In this document: positions 8,776 to 18,040 of the stretch, one piece after another
Numbering within the stretch: the stretch's first letter is position 1
How the letters are laid out: every line of letters starts with the position of its first letter
Assembly (NCBI GenBank): GCA_963775445.1
Contig: CAVZIT010000004.1
Coordinates: forward strand, 1,488,001-1,552,000
DNA length: 64,000 nt
Direction of reading: 5' to 3'
DNA from: Dokdonella_A sp963775445
Lineage (GTDB): Bacteria; Pseudomonadota; Gammaproteobacteria; Xanthomonadales; Rhodanobacteraceae
The notes under the pieces: model-generated
What the model was told of the DNA's origin: nothing
Database searches by the model: none
What the model saw: only the letters and a program-made list of their open reading frames with translations
Translations under genes and position numbers: made by a program

Positions 8776-10719
8776 CTAGATCGCCACCTGCATGCCCACG
8801 GTCATCGATTGACCCGTGGGAATGTGATACGACGCCGTCGTGTCGTGCGTGTTGCGCGCCATCCAGACGAACAAGCGGTCGCGCCAGTGCGCCATGCCTT
8901 TCTGTTTGCGACCGGCGAGCATGTCGACCTGGCCGACGATGTAATGGATTTGCTCGAGATCGAGCGCAAGTCCGTGCTCCTTCAGGCGCACGAGTTCCGA
9001 GGGGATATTGGGACCCTGCATGAATCCGTAGTGCAGCACGAGACGGTGAAAACCGTCCGAGACTTCGCTAAACTCCATGCGCTCGTTGGCACCGACTTTT
9101 GGGATCTGCTCAACGATCACGGTAACCAGAATCACGGTTTCGTAAAGCACCCGGGTATGCTGCACCAGTTTCTGCAGCGCAGGCGGAGCCTGGATCAGTC
9201 GGCCGGTGAAAAACACGCCAGCGCCGGAAATTCGTGAAATGGCCTCGCTCTTGATGCGGCCGATGAACGTGTCGAGCGCCATCGTGCTTTCCTCGATGCG
9301 CTCCGCCAGCAGTTGCGAACCGCGCGTCCATGTCGTCATCACGATGAACAATCCGAGGCCGATCACGAGTGGCAGCCAGCCGCCGTCGGGAATCTTGAGC
9401 GCGTTCGACCCGAGGAACGCAAGATCGATGGCGAGAAAACCGACGAGGAAGGCCGATGCCGCCGCAAGGCTCCAGCCACCGCGTTCGCGCGCGACATTGA
9501 AGGCGAGCACAGTGGTGATGGCCATGGTCGAGTTCACTGCGACGCCATACGCAACCGCCAGGTTGGTGGATGTCTGGAACACCAGTACGAGGCCGATCGC
9601 CGCGATCATGAGCATCCAGTTCACCAGCGGCATGTAGATCTGCCCGCGCGATTCGGCTGAGGTCTGCTGGACGTGGAAGCGCGGCAGGTTGTTCAATTGG
9701 ATGGCTTGGCGCGTGAGCGAATATGCGCCCGTAATGACGGCCTGCGATGCGATACAGGTGGCCGCCGTCGCGAGGATCACGAGCGGATAGAGCGCCCAGT
9801 CCGGGGCGAGGTGGAAAAACGGATGCTCGATCGTGTGCGGTTCGGCGATCAGCATCGCGCCCTGGCCGAAATAATTGAGCAACAGAGCCGGCAACACAAA
9901 CGCGAACCAGACCTTGCGGATGGGACTTCGTCCAAAGTGTCCGAGATCGGCATAGAGCGCCTCACCGCCGGTCGCGACCAGGAACACGGCATACAGAATC
10001 ACGAAACCGGCGAAGCCGTTGTTGAGGAAAAACTGCACCGCGTACCATGGATTCACGGCCAGCAGCACTTCGGGCGCCTGCATGATGCCGTGGATGCCGA
10101 GTGCCGCAAGAACCAGGAACCATAGCAGCATGATCGGTCCGAACACCCTGCCGACGACGGCCGTACCGTGGCGTTGCACGGCGAACAGCGCGATGAGAAT
10201 GACAACGGTGATCGGGATCACGAATCCGTGGAGGGAAGAAGCAGCGACCTGCAGTCCTTCGACCGCGCTCAGGACGGAGATGGCCGGCGTGATCATGGTG
10301 CCGCCATACAGCATCGCCGCGCCGGCCAGCGCCAGCAGGATCAGCGCGCGCCGTGGCCGTTTGTCCTTGTCGGGGTTCGGACGCAACAGGGCGAGCAACG
10401 CGAAAATGCCGCCCTCTCCACGATTGTCCGCGCGCAGGATGAAGGTCATGTACTTGAGCGAGATGACCAGCACCAGTGTCCAGAAGATCAGCGACAGGAT
10501 GCCGAGGATGTCTGCGTTTGTCGCCGTCAGCGATCCGGCACCGACGAAGCACTGTTGCAACGCATAGATCGGACTCGTGCCGATGTCGCCGTAGACCACG
10601 CCGAGCACGGCGAGTGCGACGCCGGCTCCCGGTTGATCCTGCCCCTCGGACGCAAACGAGAACCGCAGCGCCTTGAGTGAGGCGTTGCGTCCTTTGCCGG
10701 ACTTCTTCAATTGCGCCAT
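8776..10719 (-). CDS. kup: Low-affinity K+ uptake transporter, KUP family
   Basis: K+/H+ symporter of the inner membrane (647 residues; E. coli Kup is 622). The N-terminal segment shows the KUP hallmark G-V-V-Y-G-D-I-G-T-S-P-I-Y-A followed by about twelve hydrophobic helices up to about residue 450, and then a cytoplasmic C-terminal domain. Gly-Gly-Glu-Gly and G-A-M-L-Y-G-G-T-M-I-T-P-A motifs are intact. The start at ATG 10719 was chosen because the family begins shortly before the G-V-V-Y-G-D motif and a GGAGG-like site lies upstream; an open frame continues 100 codons further without homology. It stands alone. Confidence 0.95.
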   Translation of the reverse strand: MAQLKKSGKGRNASLKALRFSFASEGQDQPGAGVALAVLGVVYGDIGTSPIYALQQCFVGAGSLTATNADILGILSLIFWTLVLVISLKYMTFILRADNRGEGGIFALLALLRPNPDKDKRPRRALILLALAGAAMLYGGTMITPAISVLSAVEGLQVAASSLHGFVIPITVVILIALFAVQRHGTAVVGRVFGPIMLLWFLVLAALGIHGIMQAPEVLLAVNPWYAVQFFLNNGFAGFVILYAVFLVATGGEALYADLGHFGRSPIRKVWFAFVLPALLLNYFGQGAMLIAEPHTIEHPFFHLAPDWALYPLVILATAATCIASQAVITGAYSLTRQAIQLNNLPRFHVQQTSAESRGQIYMPLVNWMLMIAAIGLVLVFQTSTNLAVAYGVAVNSTMAITTVLAFNVARERGGWSLAAASAFLVGFLAIDLAFLGSNALKIPDGGWLPLVIGLGLFIVMTTWTRGSQLLAERIEESTMALDTFIGRIKSEAISRISGAGVFFTGRLIQAPPALQKLVQHTRVLYETVILVTVIVEQIPKVGANERMEFSEVSDGFHRLVLHYGFMQGPNIPSELVRLKEHGLALDLEQIHYIVGQVDMLAGRKQKGMAHWRDRLFVWMARNTHDTTASYHIPTGQSMTVGMQVAI

Positions 10720-11042
10720 CTTGGCTTGTGCCTCCAACGAGCGAGCGAGCGCGAATCCAATTTCCGTTCGACTGCGGCGTGCGACGCATCGTCGAGGGAA
10801 CTGTCCCTTGTATCCAGGACAGCAGCAAACCAACGTGAATTCACCGGCTGCCGGAAAATTGTCGCTCCCCGAAGGCCTCACAGCGCGTTCATGCGCCGCA
10901 GAGTAGGTTACCAAGAAAGGAATAAGGTCACGATGTCGAGTGCGGCGAACGGCCGCATTCGTTCGTGCTCGAATCGCCGGAGCCCTCGATACCGGTGGGG
11001 TAATCCTCGGTAACCGCACGCAATCGCAGACGGAGCGAATTC

Positions 11043-11555
11043 ATGGATATCACGCAGCTGATCCTCGACGATCATCGAGAGCAGCGTCGGCGCTTCGCGT
11101 TGATGGACGGGATGGAACGATCCGACCACGCAGCATTGGAAGCGGTATGGCGGAGATTGGCCGTGTTCCTGGAAGTGCACGCTGCCGCGGAAGAAAGATT
11201 TTTCTATCCCGAGTTGCTGAAGATCGGCCATGGCGCCGGCAGCAAGGCGACAGCGGCGGCCGAAACCAAGGACGCAATCTGCGATCACAACGACATTCGC
11301 AGCGCCGTAACCAAGGTGGGTTGTGAGGAAGTCGGCACCGATAAGTGGTTCGCGGCCATTGCGGATGCCCGCAGGGCAAACAGTGATCACATGGGTGAGG
11401 AGGAGAGAGAGAGCCTCGCCGATTTTCGTCGACATGCCGGGTTGCAACGCAGCCACGATCTTGCGGTGGCATTTGCGACCTTTGAAGCCAGGCACTTTGC
11501 CGGTGTCGAGGCAGACGACAAGGATCCTGATCGATACATCGGAACCAACAGCTGA
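11043..11555 (+). CDS. Hemerythrin domain-containing protein
   Basis: A 170-residue four-helix-bundle protein with a probable non-heme di-iron site. Candidate iron ligands are His11 (L-D-D-H-R-E), His46 and Glu50 (E-V-H-A-A-A-E-E), His82 (C-D-H-N-D-I) and His115 with Glu119 (S-D-H-M-G-E-E-E), the usual spacing for the DUF/HHE branch. Such proteins bind O2 or NO or store iron. GGAGCGAATTC precedes ATG 11043. It is divergent from kup with about 320 bases between the chosen starts; that gap holds no gene I can support. Confidence 0.88.
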   Translation: MDITQLILDDHREQRRRFALMDGMERSDHAALEAVWRRLAVFLEVHAAAEERFFYPELLKIGHGAGSKATAAAETKDAICDHNDIRSAVTKVGCEEVGTDKWFAAIADARRANSDHMGEEERESLADFRRHAGLQRSHDLAVAFATFEARHFAGVEADDKDPDRYIGTNS

Positions 11556-11686
11556 ATCCAGGCAGCCGGCAAACCGATCACCGCGACGCCGGAGTTTCGT
11601 GAATACGCGCAATCGTCAACGAGTCGCAAATGCGGCGAATGGGCGACGTCGTGGTCAACTTCGTATTCGCGCGTCATACTTCGCGC

Positions 11687-12397
11687 ATGACCAGACTGCT
11701 TATTGGCCTGTTTTCCCTGCTGGCGACGGGTTGCATCATCACCGGTGCCGTGCAAGCCGCCGACACTGGCGCGCCTGCGGCGCGTACCATTATTCTGGTT
11801 CGCCATGGGAATTACGTGGAGGACGCATCGGCGGACCCGAAACTCGGACCCGGGCTTTCGCCGATCGGCGTCGCGCAGGCGCATCTGGTCGGCGCGCGCC
11901 TGGCGGGCTTGCCGACGCGATTCGACGACATGTACGTGAGCCCGTTGCAGCGTGCGCGCGATACCGCTGCGGTCATCAGCGCGAATTTTCCGGGTCGGCA
12001 TTTCACGGTACTCGACGATCTTGCCGAGTGCACGCCGCCGACAAGTCGCGCCGACATCATGAAACACGAGAAACCCGAAGATCTCGCCGCGTGCAAGGCG
12101 CAACTCGATCGGGTGTTTGCCGCATACTTCAAGCCTGCCGCGGGCGCCGAACGCACCGACCTGTTCGTGTGCCATGGCAACGTGATCCGTTACCTTGTCA
12201 CGCGTGCGCTTGGCGTCGAAACGATGGCGTGGCTCACGATGTCGATCGGGCACGCGAGCATCACCAAAATCCGGATCGAAGCGAACGGTCGCATCAGGGT
12301 CATCTCGGTCGGCGATGTCGGCCATATTCCGCCGAACATGCAGACGGGGACTATCGCGGACAGCGAACGCAACCTCGCGATTCCGGTCTTGCAATAG
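11687..12397 (+). CDS. Exported histidine phosphatase (phosphoglycerate mutase-like)
   Basis: A 236-residue member of the histidine phosphatase branch 1 superfamily. The N-terminus is a signal peptide cut probably after V-Q-A (about residue 25); the Cys in L-L-A-T-G-C gives only a weak lipobox. The catalytic RHG motif (V-R-H-G-N, about residue 41) is present, and the second catalytic His is in F-V-C-H-G-N (about residue 166). Y-V-S-P-L-Q-R-A-R-D-T-A supplies the phosphate-pocket Arg. The pattern is closest to PGAM5/Ais-like phosphatases. The start at ATG 11687 was chosen because it begins the signal peptide. Confidence 0.85.
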   Translation: MTRLLIGLFSLLATGCIITGAVQAADTGAPAARTIILVRHGNYVEDASADPKLGPGLSPIGVAQAHLVGARLAGLPTRFDDMYVSPLQRARDTAAVISANFPGRHFTVLDDLAECTPPTSRADIMKHEKPEDLAACKAQLDRVFAAYFKPAAGAERTDLFVCHGNVIRYLVTRALGVETMAWLTMSIGHASITKIRIEANGRIRVISVGDVGHIPPNMQTGTIADSERNLAIPVLQ

Positions 12398-12575
12398 CCG
12401 CAACAGCGCCCAGCCGGCCGGAGGCCATGCTATGCAGTGGCCTTGGCATCGTACCTGAGGGCGCTTTTCGTTCAAGCACGCCTGATTCGCAAATGGCGCA
12501 ACCGCGCCTCGACTCGATCCCGGTCGACGCCTGACTGTTAAGCTCGATGCTTTCATCGGAAGCGAGGGTTTTGTT

Positions 12576-15392
12576 GTGCAGCCATTGCGTGCGGTCGTGT
12601 TCGGACCGACCGACCAGGGTTTGCGCGACGATGTCGGCCGGCTGGGCCGACTGGTCGGGCAATTGCTGGTCGAGCAGGAGGGCGAAGCGTTTTTTGCGCG
12701 CGTGGAGGCTGCGCGAACGGCCTCGATCGCACGCCGCGAACGCGGCGACTCGCTGGAGCCGCTCGCGAGAACCTTGCAAGGACTTGATGCCGCAACGGCG
12801 GATGCGATGAGCCGTGCATTCGCGACCTATTTCCAGGTCGTCAACATCGCCGAGCGGGTGCATCGCGTACGGCGCCGGCGTGACTACGAAATCGCCAGCG
12901 CGGCGCCGCAACCCGAGGGGCTCCACGACGTGCTGCTCAAGTTGCATGCGGCAGGCGTCGGCATCGAAGAACTCCTCGGCGCACTTGCGCGGCTCGATGT
13001 CGAACCGGTGTTCACGGCGCATCCGACTGAATCCTCGCGGCGCGTGCTGCTGGAAAAGGAACAGGACATCGTGCGCGCGCTGATTGCCGATCTCAGCGGC
13101 CCGCATACGCCGCATGAGCGTGCTGCAGACTGGGCGCGCCTGCGCATGGCGTTGACCACAAGCTGGCAGACAGCGGATATCTCGCGATTGCAACCGACCG
13201 TTGCCGATGAAGTTGAACACGTGATGTTTTATCTCGCCGACCCGATCTATCGCGTGCTGCCCGCGTTCGAGGAAGCATTGACGGATGCGATACGTTCCGT
13301 CTACGGCGTCGATGCCGAGGCGCCCCGCGTCCTGCGATTTGCCTCGTGGGTCGGCGGCGACATGGATGGCAATCCGAATGTCGGCGCTCGTACCATTGCG
13401 GTCACACTACGCATGCAGCGAAAACGCGTTCTTGCGCGCTATCGCAGCGAGTGCCAGCGTCTGGCGCGTCGTCTCAGCCAGACGCTCGACTGCGTGGACG
13501 TCGCACCGGCAGTGCTGCAGCGCCTGGCCGAGTATCGCGAGATGCTGCCCGACGCGGCGGCTAGCATTCGTCCGCGACATGCCAACATGCCGTATCGCGC
13601 CTTGTTGCGATTGATCGCGGCCCGCCTCGAAGCGACCGGCAACGATTCACCGTCGGGCTATGCCGATGTATCGGTCTTCACCGCCGACATCGGCTTGATT
13701 GCCGAAAGCCTGCGCTTGCACAAGGGAATGCACGCCGGATGGTTTGCCGTTCGGCGGTTGCAACGGCGCATCGCGGCATTCGGGTTTCACCTTGCACGCC
13801 TGGACCAGCGCCAGGATTCGCGCGTCCATTCCGCGGCGCTCGTCGACGTGCTCGGAGAACTTCCGGCAGACGACGGTGCGCGTGCCCGCATGCTCGTTCC
13901 GTATGCGGGCGGCGATATGCCGTTGCCGCACCAGTCGGGCGACCCCACCCGAAAAATCATCGACGACGCAGGCGGCGGGAATTCGCCGAAACCAACGCAG
14001 GAACTCCTTGCCAACAACGGTCCCGGCCAGCGTAGCGCCGCGGCACTCCAACCAGATGCTCCGTTCACGCGGGTCATCGCCGTATTCCGCGAAATCGCCC
14101 GCGCGCGGAATCGCTTCGGCGACGCCGCGCTCGGTGTCTATGTGATCAGCATGGCCGGTTCGGTTGCCGATGTGCTCGGCGTTCTTGCGCTGGCGCGAGC
14201 AGGTGGTCTCGTGGGCGAAGATGGCAACGTTCCGCTCGATATCGCGCCGTTGTTCGAAACCATCGCGGATCTCGATCAGGCTCCGCATACGTTTGCCGCG
14301 CTGCTCGGCGACCCGACTTATCGCGCGCATCTTGGGGCACGTGGCAATCGCCAGACGATCATGCTCGGCTATTCCGACAGCGCCAAGGATGGCGGCATTC
14401 TCGCCGCGCGCTGGACTTTGCAGCGTAGCCAGGTGGAACTGCTGGCGGTAGCGCGCGAGGAACACGTCGACATCGTTTTCTTTCATGGGCGCGGTGGCTC
14501 GATCGGCCGTGGCGGCGGCAAGACCTCGCGCGCGGTGATGGCCGCGCCGCGCGGTGCCATCGATGCTCATCTGCGAGTGACCGAACAGGGCGAAGTCATC
14601 CATCGCAAGTACGGCATGCGTGCGCTTGCGCTGCGCACGTTCGAGCAGACGGTTGGCGCCGTACTCAGCGCGACACTGCGGCCGCGTCCGCCCGATGCAC
14701 GGGAGGCAAACTGGCGTGAAGTCATGACGCGCCTGGCGGCCGATGGCGAGGCTGTGTATCGCAAGCTGGTCGTCGAATCGCCTGGCTTCGTCGAGTATTT
14801 CCACGCCGCAACACCGATCGATGTGATCGAGCGCATGACCCTCGGGTCGCGCCCACCGCACCGCGGCAAGGGCGGTGGCGTAACCAGCCTGCGCGCAATT
14901 CCGTGGGTGTTTGCGTGGACGCAGTGCCGCTCGAACCTGCCTAGCTGGTACGGCGTTGGCGGCGCGATGGAAAAGGCCGCTGAACGCGGAGATGAAAATG
15001 CGTTGCTCGAAATGGCGCGGGACTGGCCGTTCTTCCGCACGCTGATCGAGGATCTCGAGATGGTTCTGGCCAAGAGCGATCCCGATATCGCCGAGCGGTT
15101 CTCGCAACTCGCAGGGCCGTTGCATGGTGCGTATTTCCCGATCCTGGCCGAGGAATTCGGGCGCACGGTCCATTGGGTCCTGCGCTTGCGCGGGAATCGC
15201 GATCTGCTGGCAGGCGATCCGCGCCTCGCGCAGTCGATTCGGCTGCGCAATCCCTATGCGGATCCGATGAGCCTCGTGCAGGTCGATCTGCTGCAACGCT
15301 GGCGTGCATCCGGTCGTCCGGATGACGCGATATTCGGCGCGCTCGCCTCGAGTGTGCATGGCGTTGCACTGGCGCTCCAGAATACCGGCTGA
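12576..15392 (+). CDS. ppc: Phosphoenolpyruvate carboxylase
   Basis: Anaplerotic enzyme that adds bicarbonate to PEP to give oxaloacetate. It has 938 residues, the usual size. Catalytic landmarks are all present: F-T-A-H-P-T-E-S with His149, S-D-S-A-K-D-G-G (about 600-607), the glycine-rich loop F-H-G-R-G-G-S-I-G-R-G-G (about 636-647) and A-I-P-W-V-F-A-W-T-Q near residue 775. The C-terminus N-T-G is the conserved PEPC end. Translation begins at GTG 12576 behind GAGGG. The segment at about residues 440-500 (rich in Gly, Pro and Asn) reads unlike other PEPCs I can recall and may be a divergent surface loop. No partner gene is apparent. Confidence 0.96.
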   Translation: MQPLRAVVFGPTDQGLRDDVGRLGRLVGQLLVEQEGEAFFARVEAARTASIARRERGDSLEPLARTLQGLDAATADAMSRAFATYFQVVNIAERVHRVRRRRDYEIASAAPQPEGLHDVLLKLHAAGVGIEELLGALARLDVEPVFTAHPTESSRRVLLEKEQDIVRALIADLSGPHTPHERAADWARLRMALTTSWQTADISRLQPTVADEVEHVMFYLADPIYRVLPAFEEALTDAIRSVYGVDAEAPRVLRFASWVGGDMDGNPNVGARTIAVTLRMQRKRVLARYRSECQRLARRLSQTLDCVDVAPAVLQRLAEYREMLPDAAASIRPRHANMPYRALLRLIAARLEATGNDSPSGYADVSVFTADIGLIAESLRLHKGMHAGWFAVRRLQRRIAAFGFHLARLDQRQDSRVHSAALVDVLGELPADDGARARMLVPYAGGDMPLPHQSGDPTRKIIDDAGGGNSPKPTQELLANNGPGQRSAAALQPDAPFTRVIAVFREIARARNRFGDAALGVYVISMAGSVADVLGVLALARAGGLVGEDGNVPLDIAPLFETIADLDQAPHTFAALLGDPTYRAHLGARGNRQTIMLGYSDSAKDGGILAARWTLQRSQVELLAVAREEHVDIVFFHGRGGSIGRGGGKTSRAVMAAPRGAIDAHLRVTEQGEVIHRKYGMRALALRTFEQTVGAVLSATLRPRPPDAREANWREVMTRLAADGEAVYRKLVVESPGFVEYFHAATPIDVIERMTLGSRPPHRGKGGGVTSLRAIPWVFAWTQCRSNLPSWYGVGGAMEKAAERGDENALLEMARDWPFFRTLIEDLEMVLAKSDPDIAERFSQLAGPLHGAYFPILAEEFGRTVHWVLRLRGNRDLLAGDPRLAQSIRLRNPYADPMSLVQVDLLQRWRASGRPDDAIFGALASSVHGVALALQNTG

Positions 15393-15431
15393 AGCGGGAC
15401 GAGTGACATCGCGGCCACGATATTCAAGGGT

Positions 15432-15461
15432 TTGAGATATTCGAGGCTGTTTGGGTATAAA
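15432..15461 (+). promoter_or_regulatory. Sigma70-type promoter with overlapping direct repeat
   Basis: TTGAGA (15432-15437) and TATAAA (15456-15461) are separated by 18 bases, a strong match to the sigma70 consensus, upstream of the GGDEF/EAL gene. A direct repeat GATATTC(A/G)AGG at 15419-15429 and 15436-15446 overlaps the -35 box and spacer, with a 17-base period, so it may be an operator. Confidence 0.6.
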
Positions 15462-15538
15462 TTGCCGGTCAGGCAAACGTGGGTTGATGCGCGGGCCATC
15501 CGGTTGCCGCGCTGCGATACGGGAAAAGTGGCCGGATT

Positions 15539-18040
15539 GTGAAACGTCCCCCGGAAGCATTGGAGATTCACCGCGCGTATCGGCGCGTGACCGACGCGTG
15601 CGTGGCGCTCGATGCGGACTGGCGCTATACCTTTGCCAATGCCCGCGCCGGCCAACTGCTCAAGCGCGATCCACAGGATCTCATCGGCAAGCGCATCTGG
15701 AGCGAGTTTCCGAAGGCCGCCGACGATCCGTTTCGTGTCGCCTGCGAAAAGGCGATGGAAAGCCAGCAGTCGGTCATCCTCGACGACTATTTCGCGCCGC
15801 TCGATCGGTGGTACGAGAATCGCATCCATCCGTCCCCGGATGGCTTGACGATCTACTTCCTCGATGCGACCGCGCGCAAGCGCGCGGAGCAAATGGAGGC
15901 TGGGCGTCACGCCATCCTCGGCAGCATCGCGGCCCAGTCGCCTCTGGTGGAAGTGCTCACCCAGATCGCCCGCCTCCATGAACAGCAGTATCACGGCTCG
16001 TTGTGTTCGCTGCTGCTGCTCGATGGCGCCCGCAAGCATGTATTGCACGGCGCTGCGCCGAGCCTGCCGGACGCCTACAACGAATCCATCAATGGTATGG
16101 AGATCGGCGAGGGCAAAGGTTCGTGTGGAACGTCTGCATGGAGTCGCGAGCGCGTCGTTGTCGAAGACATATCGAGCCATCCGTTCTGGAAGGACTACCG
16201 CGATCTCGCGCTCGCCTACCGGCTGCGCGCGTGCTGGTCGACTCCGATATTCGGTAGTTATGAGCAGGTGCTCGGGACGTTTGCGATCTATTACCGCGAG
16301 CCGCGCGTGCCGGATGAGGACGAGATGCGCAGCGTGGACGAGCTGCTGTCGATCGCGGCGATCGCGATCGAAACCGATCAGCTGATCCAGCGCCTTCGCG
16401 AGCGCGACTACTTCTTCGACATGTCTGTCGAGATCTACTGCATCTTCGACACGGTGACCGAGCGCATCGTCCTCGCCAACTCGACGTTCACCGAGTTGAC
16501 GGGCTACAACCCGGTGGAACTGTCGTCGCGGCATTACCTCGATTTCGTGCATCCGGACGACCGGGCGATAGCAATAAATGCGGTGACGGCCCTGAGCGGC
16601 GCGGGCATGAGGGTGGACAAGGTCATCTATCGCTTTGAGTGCAAGAACGGCAACTACCGCTGGCTGGCATGGGATTCGATCGTCGGGCCGAATCGTCGCG
16701 CGTTCGCGGTAGCGCACGACGTGACCGAGCAGCGCGAGGCCGAAGCGGCGCTCGCCTACGCCGACACCCACGATGCGGTGACGCATTTGCCGCAGCGTTC
16801 GATACTCGAGGACGCGGTAACGTCGATGCTCGCTGCATCGGAATCGGTGTGGGTACTGGTCCTCGGATTGGACCGCTTCCACAGCATCAACGAGTCCATG
16901 GGCCACGTCATCGGCGACGATGTGCTCAAGCGCGTCGCGGGTCGTCTTCGCGATTGCCTCGGCGACGCGGGTCGCATCGCGCGTTTCGCCGGGGATGAGT
17001 TCGTCATCGCGGTTGCCAATTTGACCGAAGCCTCGGTGCAGGAACTTGCCCAGCGTTTGCGCGAAGCCGTGATGCGCCCGATTGACAGCGACGACTACCG
17101 ACTGGTGCTGACCGCCAGCATCGGCATCAGCCACTCGCCTGATCATGGCCTGTCGACCCCGGATCTGCTGCGTCGTGCGGAGGCGGCGATGACGCGCGCA
17201 AAGTTGCAGGGCCGCGATAGCGTATGCACGTTCTCGGTACGGCAGATGCGCGACATCGAGGAGCGCCTCGTTCTGAGCCATCGCTTGCGCGGTGCCGTGG
17301 AACGCGGCGAGATGGAGCTCTATTACCAGCCGCAGCATCGAACCCGCGATGGCGTCTTGACCGGCTTCGAAGCGCTGCTTCGCTGGAACGATTCGGAGCA
17401 TGGCTGGATTTCCCCTGTCAGCTTCATCCCAATCGCGGAAACGCTCGGCTTGATGCCGGAACTCGGCTTGTGGCTGGTGAACGAAGCCTGTCGCCAGACG
17501 CGCGTCTGGATCGATCGGGGCCACCGGAACTTCACCATCGCGGTCAATATTTCGGTACAGGAACTGCAACGGCCGGGACTTGTGGAACATGTGCAGGAAG
17601 CCCTGCGTCGACATGACCTTTCGCCGGAAATCCTCAGCATCGAAATGACCGAAAGTTCCCTGATGGAGAACGTCGACCGGGTACGCGGCACCCTGGCCGG
17701 CCTCAAGGCGCTCGGGACGACGCTCGCGCTGGACGACTTCGGGACCGGGTATTCGAGCCTGGCGTATCTCAAGCATTTCCCGATCGACAAACTCAAGATC
17801 GACCAAAGTTTCGTGCATGGATTGCCCGACGATCCGGATGACGCGGCGATCGCGCGCACCATCGTTGCGATGGCCCACCAGTTGCGCATGGTGGTTGCGG
17901 CGGAGGGCGTCGAAAACCAGGCGCAGGCGGCCTTCCTCAACGGTATCGGTTGCGACGAGTTGCAGGGCCACCATTTTGGTGCCGCCGTCGCAGCGGGCGC
18001 AGCAGAAGCGTACTTCGGGGAGAGCAAGGCACCGGCGTGA
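15539..18040 (+). CDS. PAS-GAF-PAS-GGDEF(degenerate)-EAL c-di-GMP signalling protein
   Basis: An 833-residue cytoplasmic sensor. Domain order: PAS (about 8-120), GAF (about 130-285, with the F-x-x-x-G-K-G-S-C-G-T cluster), PAS (about 295-405), GGDEF (about 415-565) and EAL (about 580-825). The GGDEF signature is A-G-D-E-F, and the segment before it lacks the normal D-x-D-x-F-K pattern (G-L-D-R-F-H instead), so cyclase activity is doubtful. The EAL domain keeps E-A-L-L-R-W, N-I-S, E-M-T-E-S, D-D-F-G-T-G-Y-S-S-L, K-I-D and E-G-V-E-N, so c-di-GMP phosphodiesterase activity is likely. It starts at GTG 15539. The stop codon overlaps the start of the next gene. Confidence 0.92.
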   Translation: MKRPPEALEIHRAYRRVTDACVALDADWRYTFANARAGQLLKRDPQDLIGKRIWSEFPKAADDPFRVACEKAMESQQSVILDDYFAPLDRWYENRIHPSPDGLTIYFLDATARKRAEQMEAGRHAILGSIAAQSPLVEVLTQIARLHEQQYHGSLCSLLLLDGARKHVLHGAAPSLPDAYNESINGMEIGEGKGSCGTSAWSRERVVVEDISSHPFWKDYRDLALAYRLRACWSTPIFGSYEQVLGTFAIYYREPRVPDEDEMRSVDELLSIAAIAIETDQLIQRLRERDYFFDMSVEIYCIFDTVTERIVLANSTFTELTGYNPVELSSRHYLDFVHPDDRAIAINAVTALSGAGMRVDKVIYRFECKNGNYRWLAWDSIVGPNRRAFAVAHDVTEQREAEAALAYADTHDAVTHLPQRSILEDAVTSMLAASESVWVLVLGLDRFHSINESMGHVIGDDVLKRVAGRLRDCLGDAGRIARFAGDEFVIAVANLTEASVQELAQRLREAVMRPIDSDDYRLVLTASIGISHSPDHGLSTPDLLRRAEAAMTRAKLQGRDSVCTFSVRQMRDIEERLVLSHRLRGAVERGEMELYYQPQHRTRDGVLTGFEALLRWNDSEHGWISPVSFIPIAETLGLMPELGLWLVNEACRQTRVWIDRGHRNFTIAVNISVQELQRPGLVEHVQEALRRHDLSPEILSIEMTESSLMENVDRVRGTLAGLKALGTTLALDDFGTGYSSLAYLKHFPIDKLKIDQSFVHGLPDDPDDAAIARTIVAMAHQLRMVVAAEGVENQAQAAFLNGIGCDELQGHHFGAAVAAGAAEAYFGESKAPA

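Noticed and set aside
13647..15560. A 637-codon minus-strand frame
   Set aside because: Antisense to ppc; composition is that of a mirror frame.
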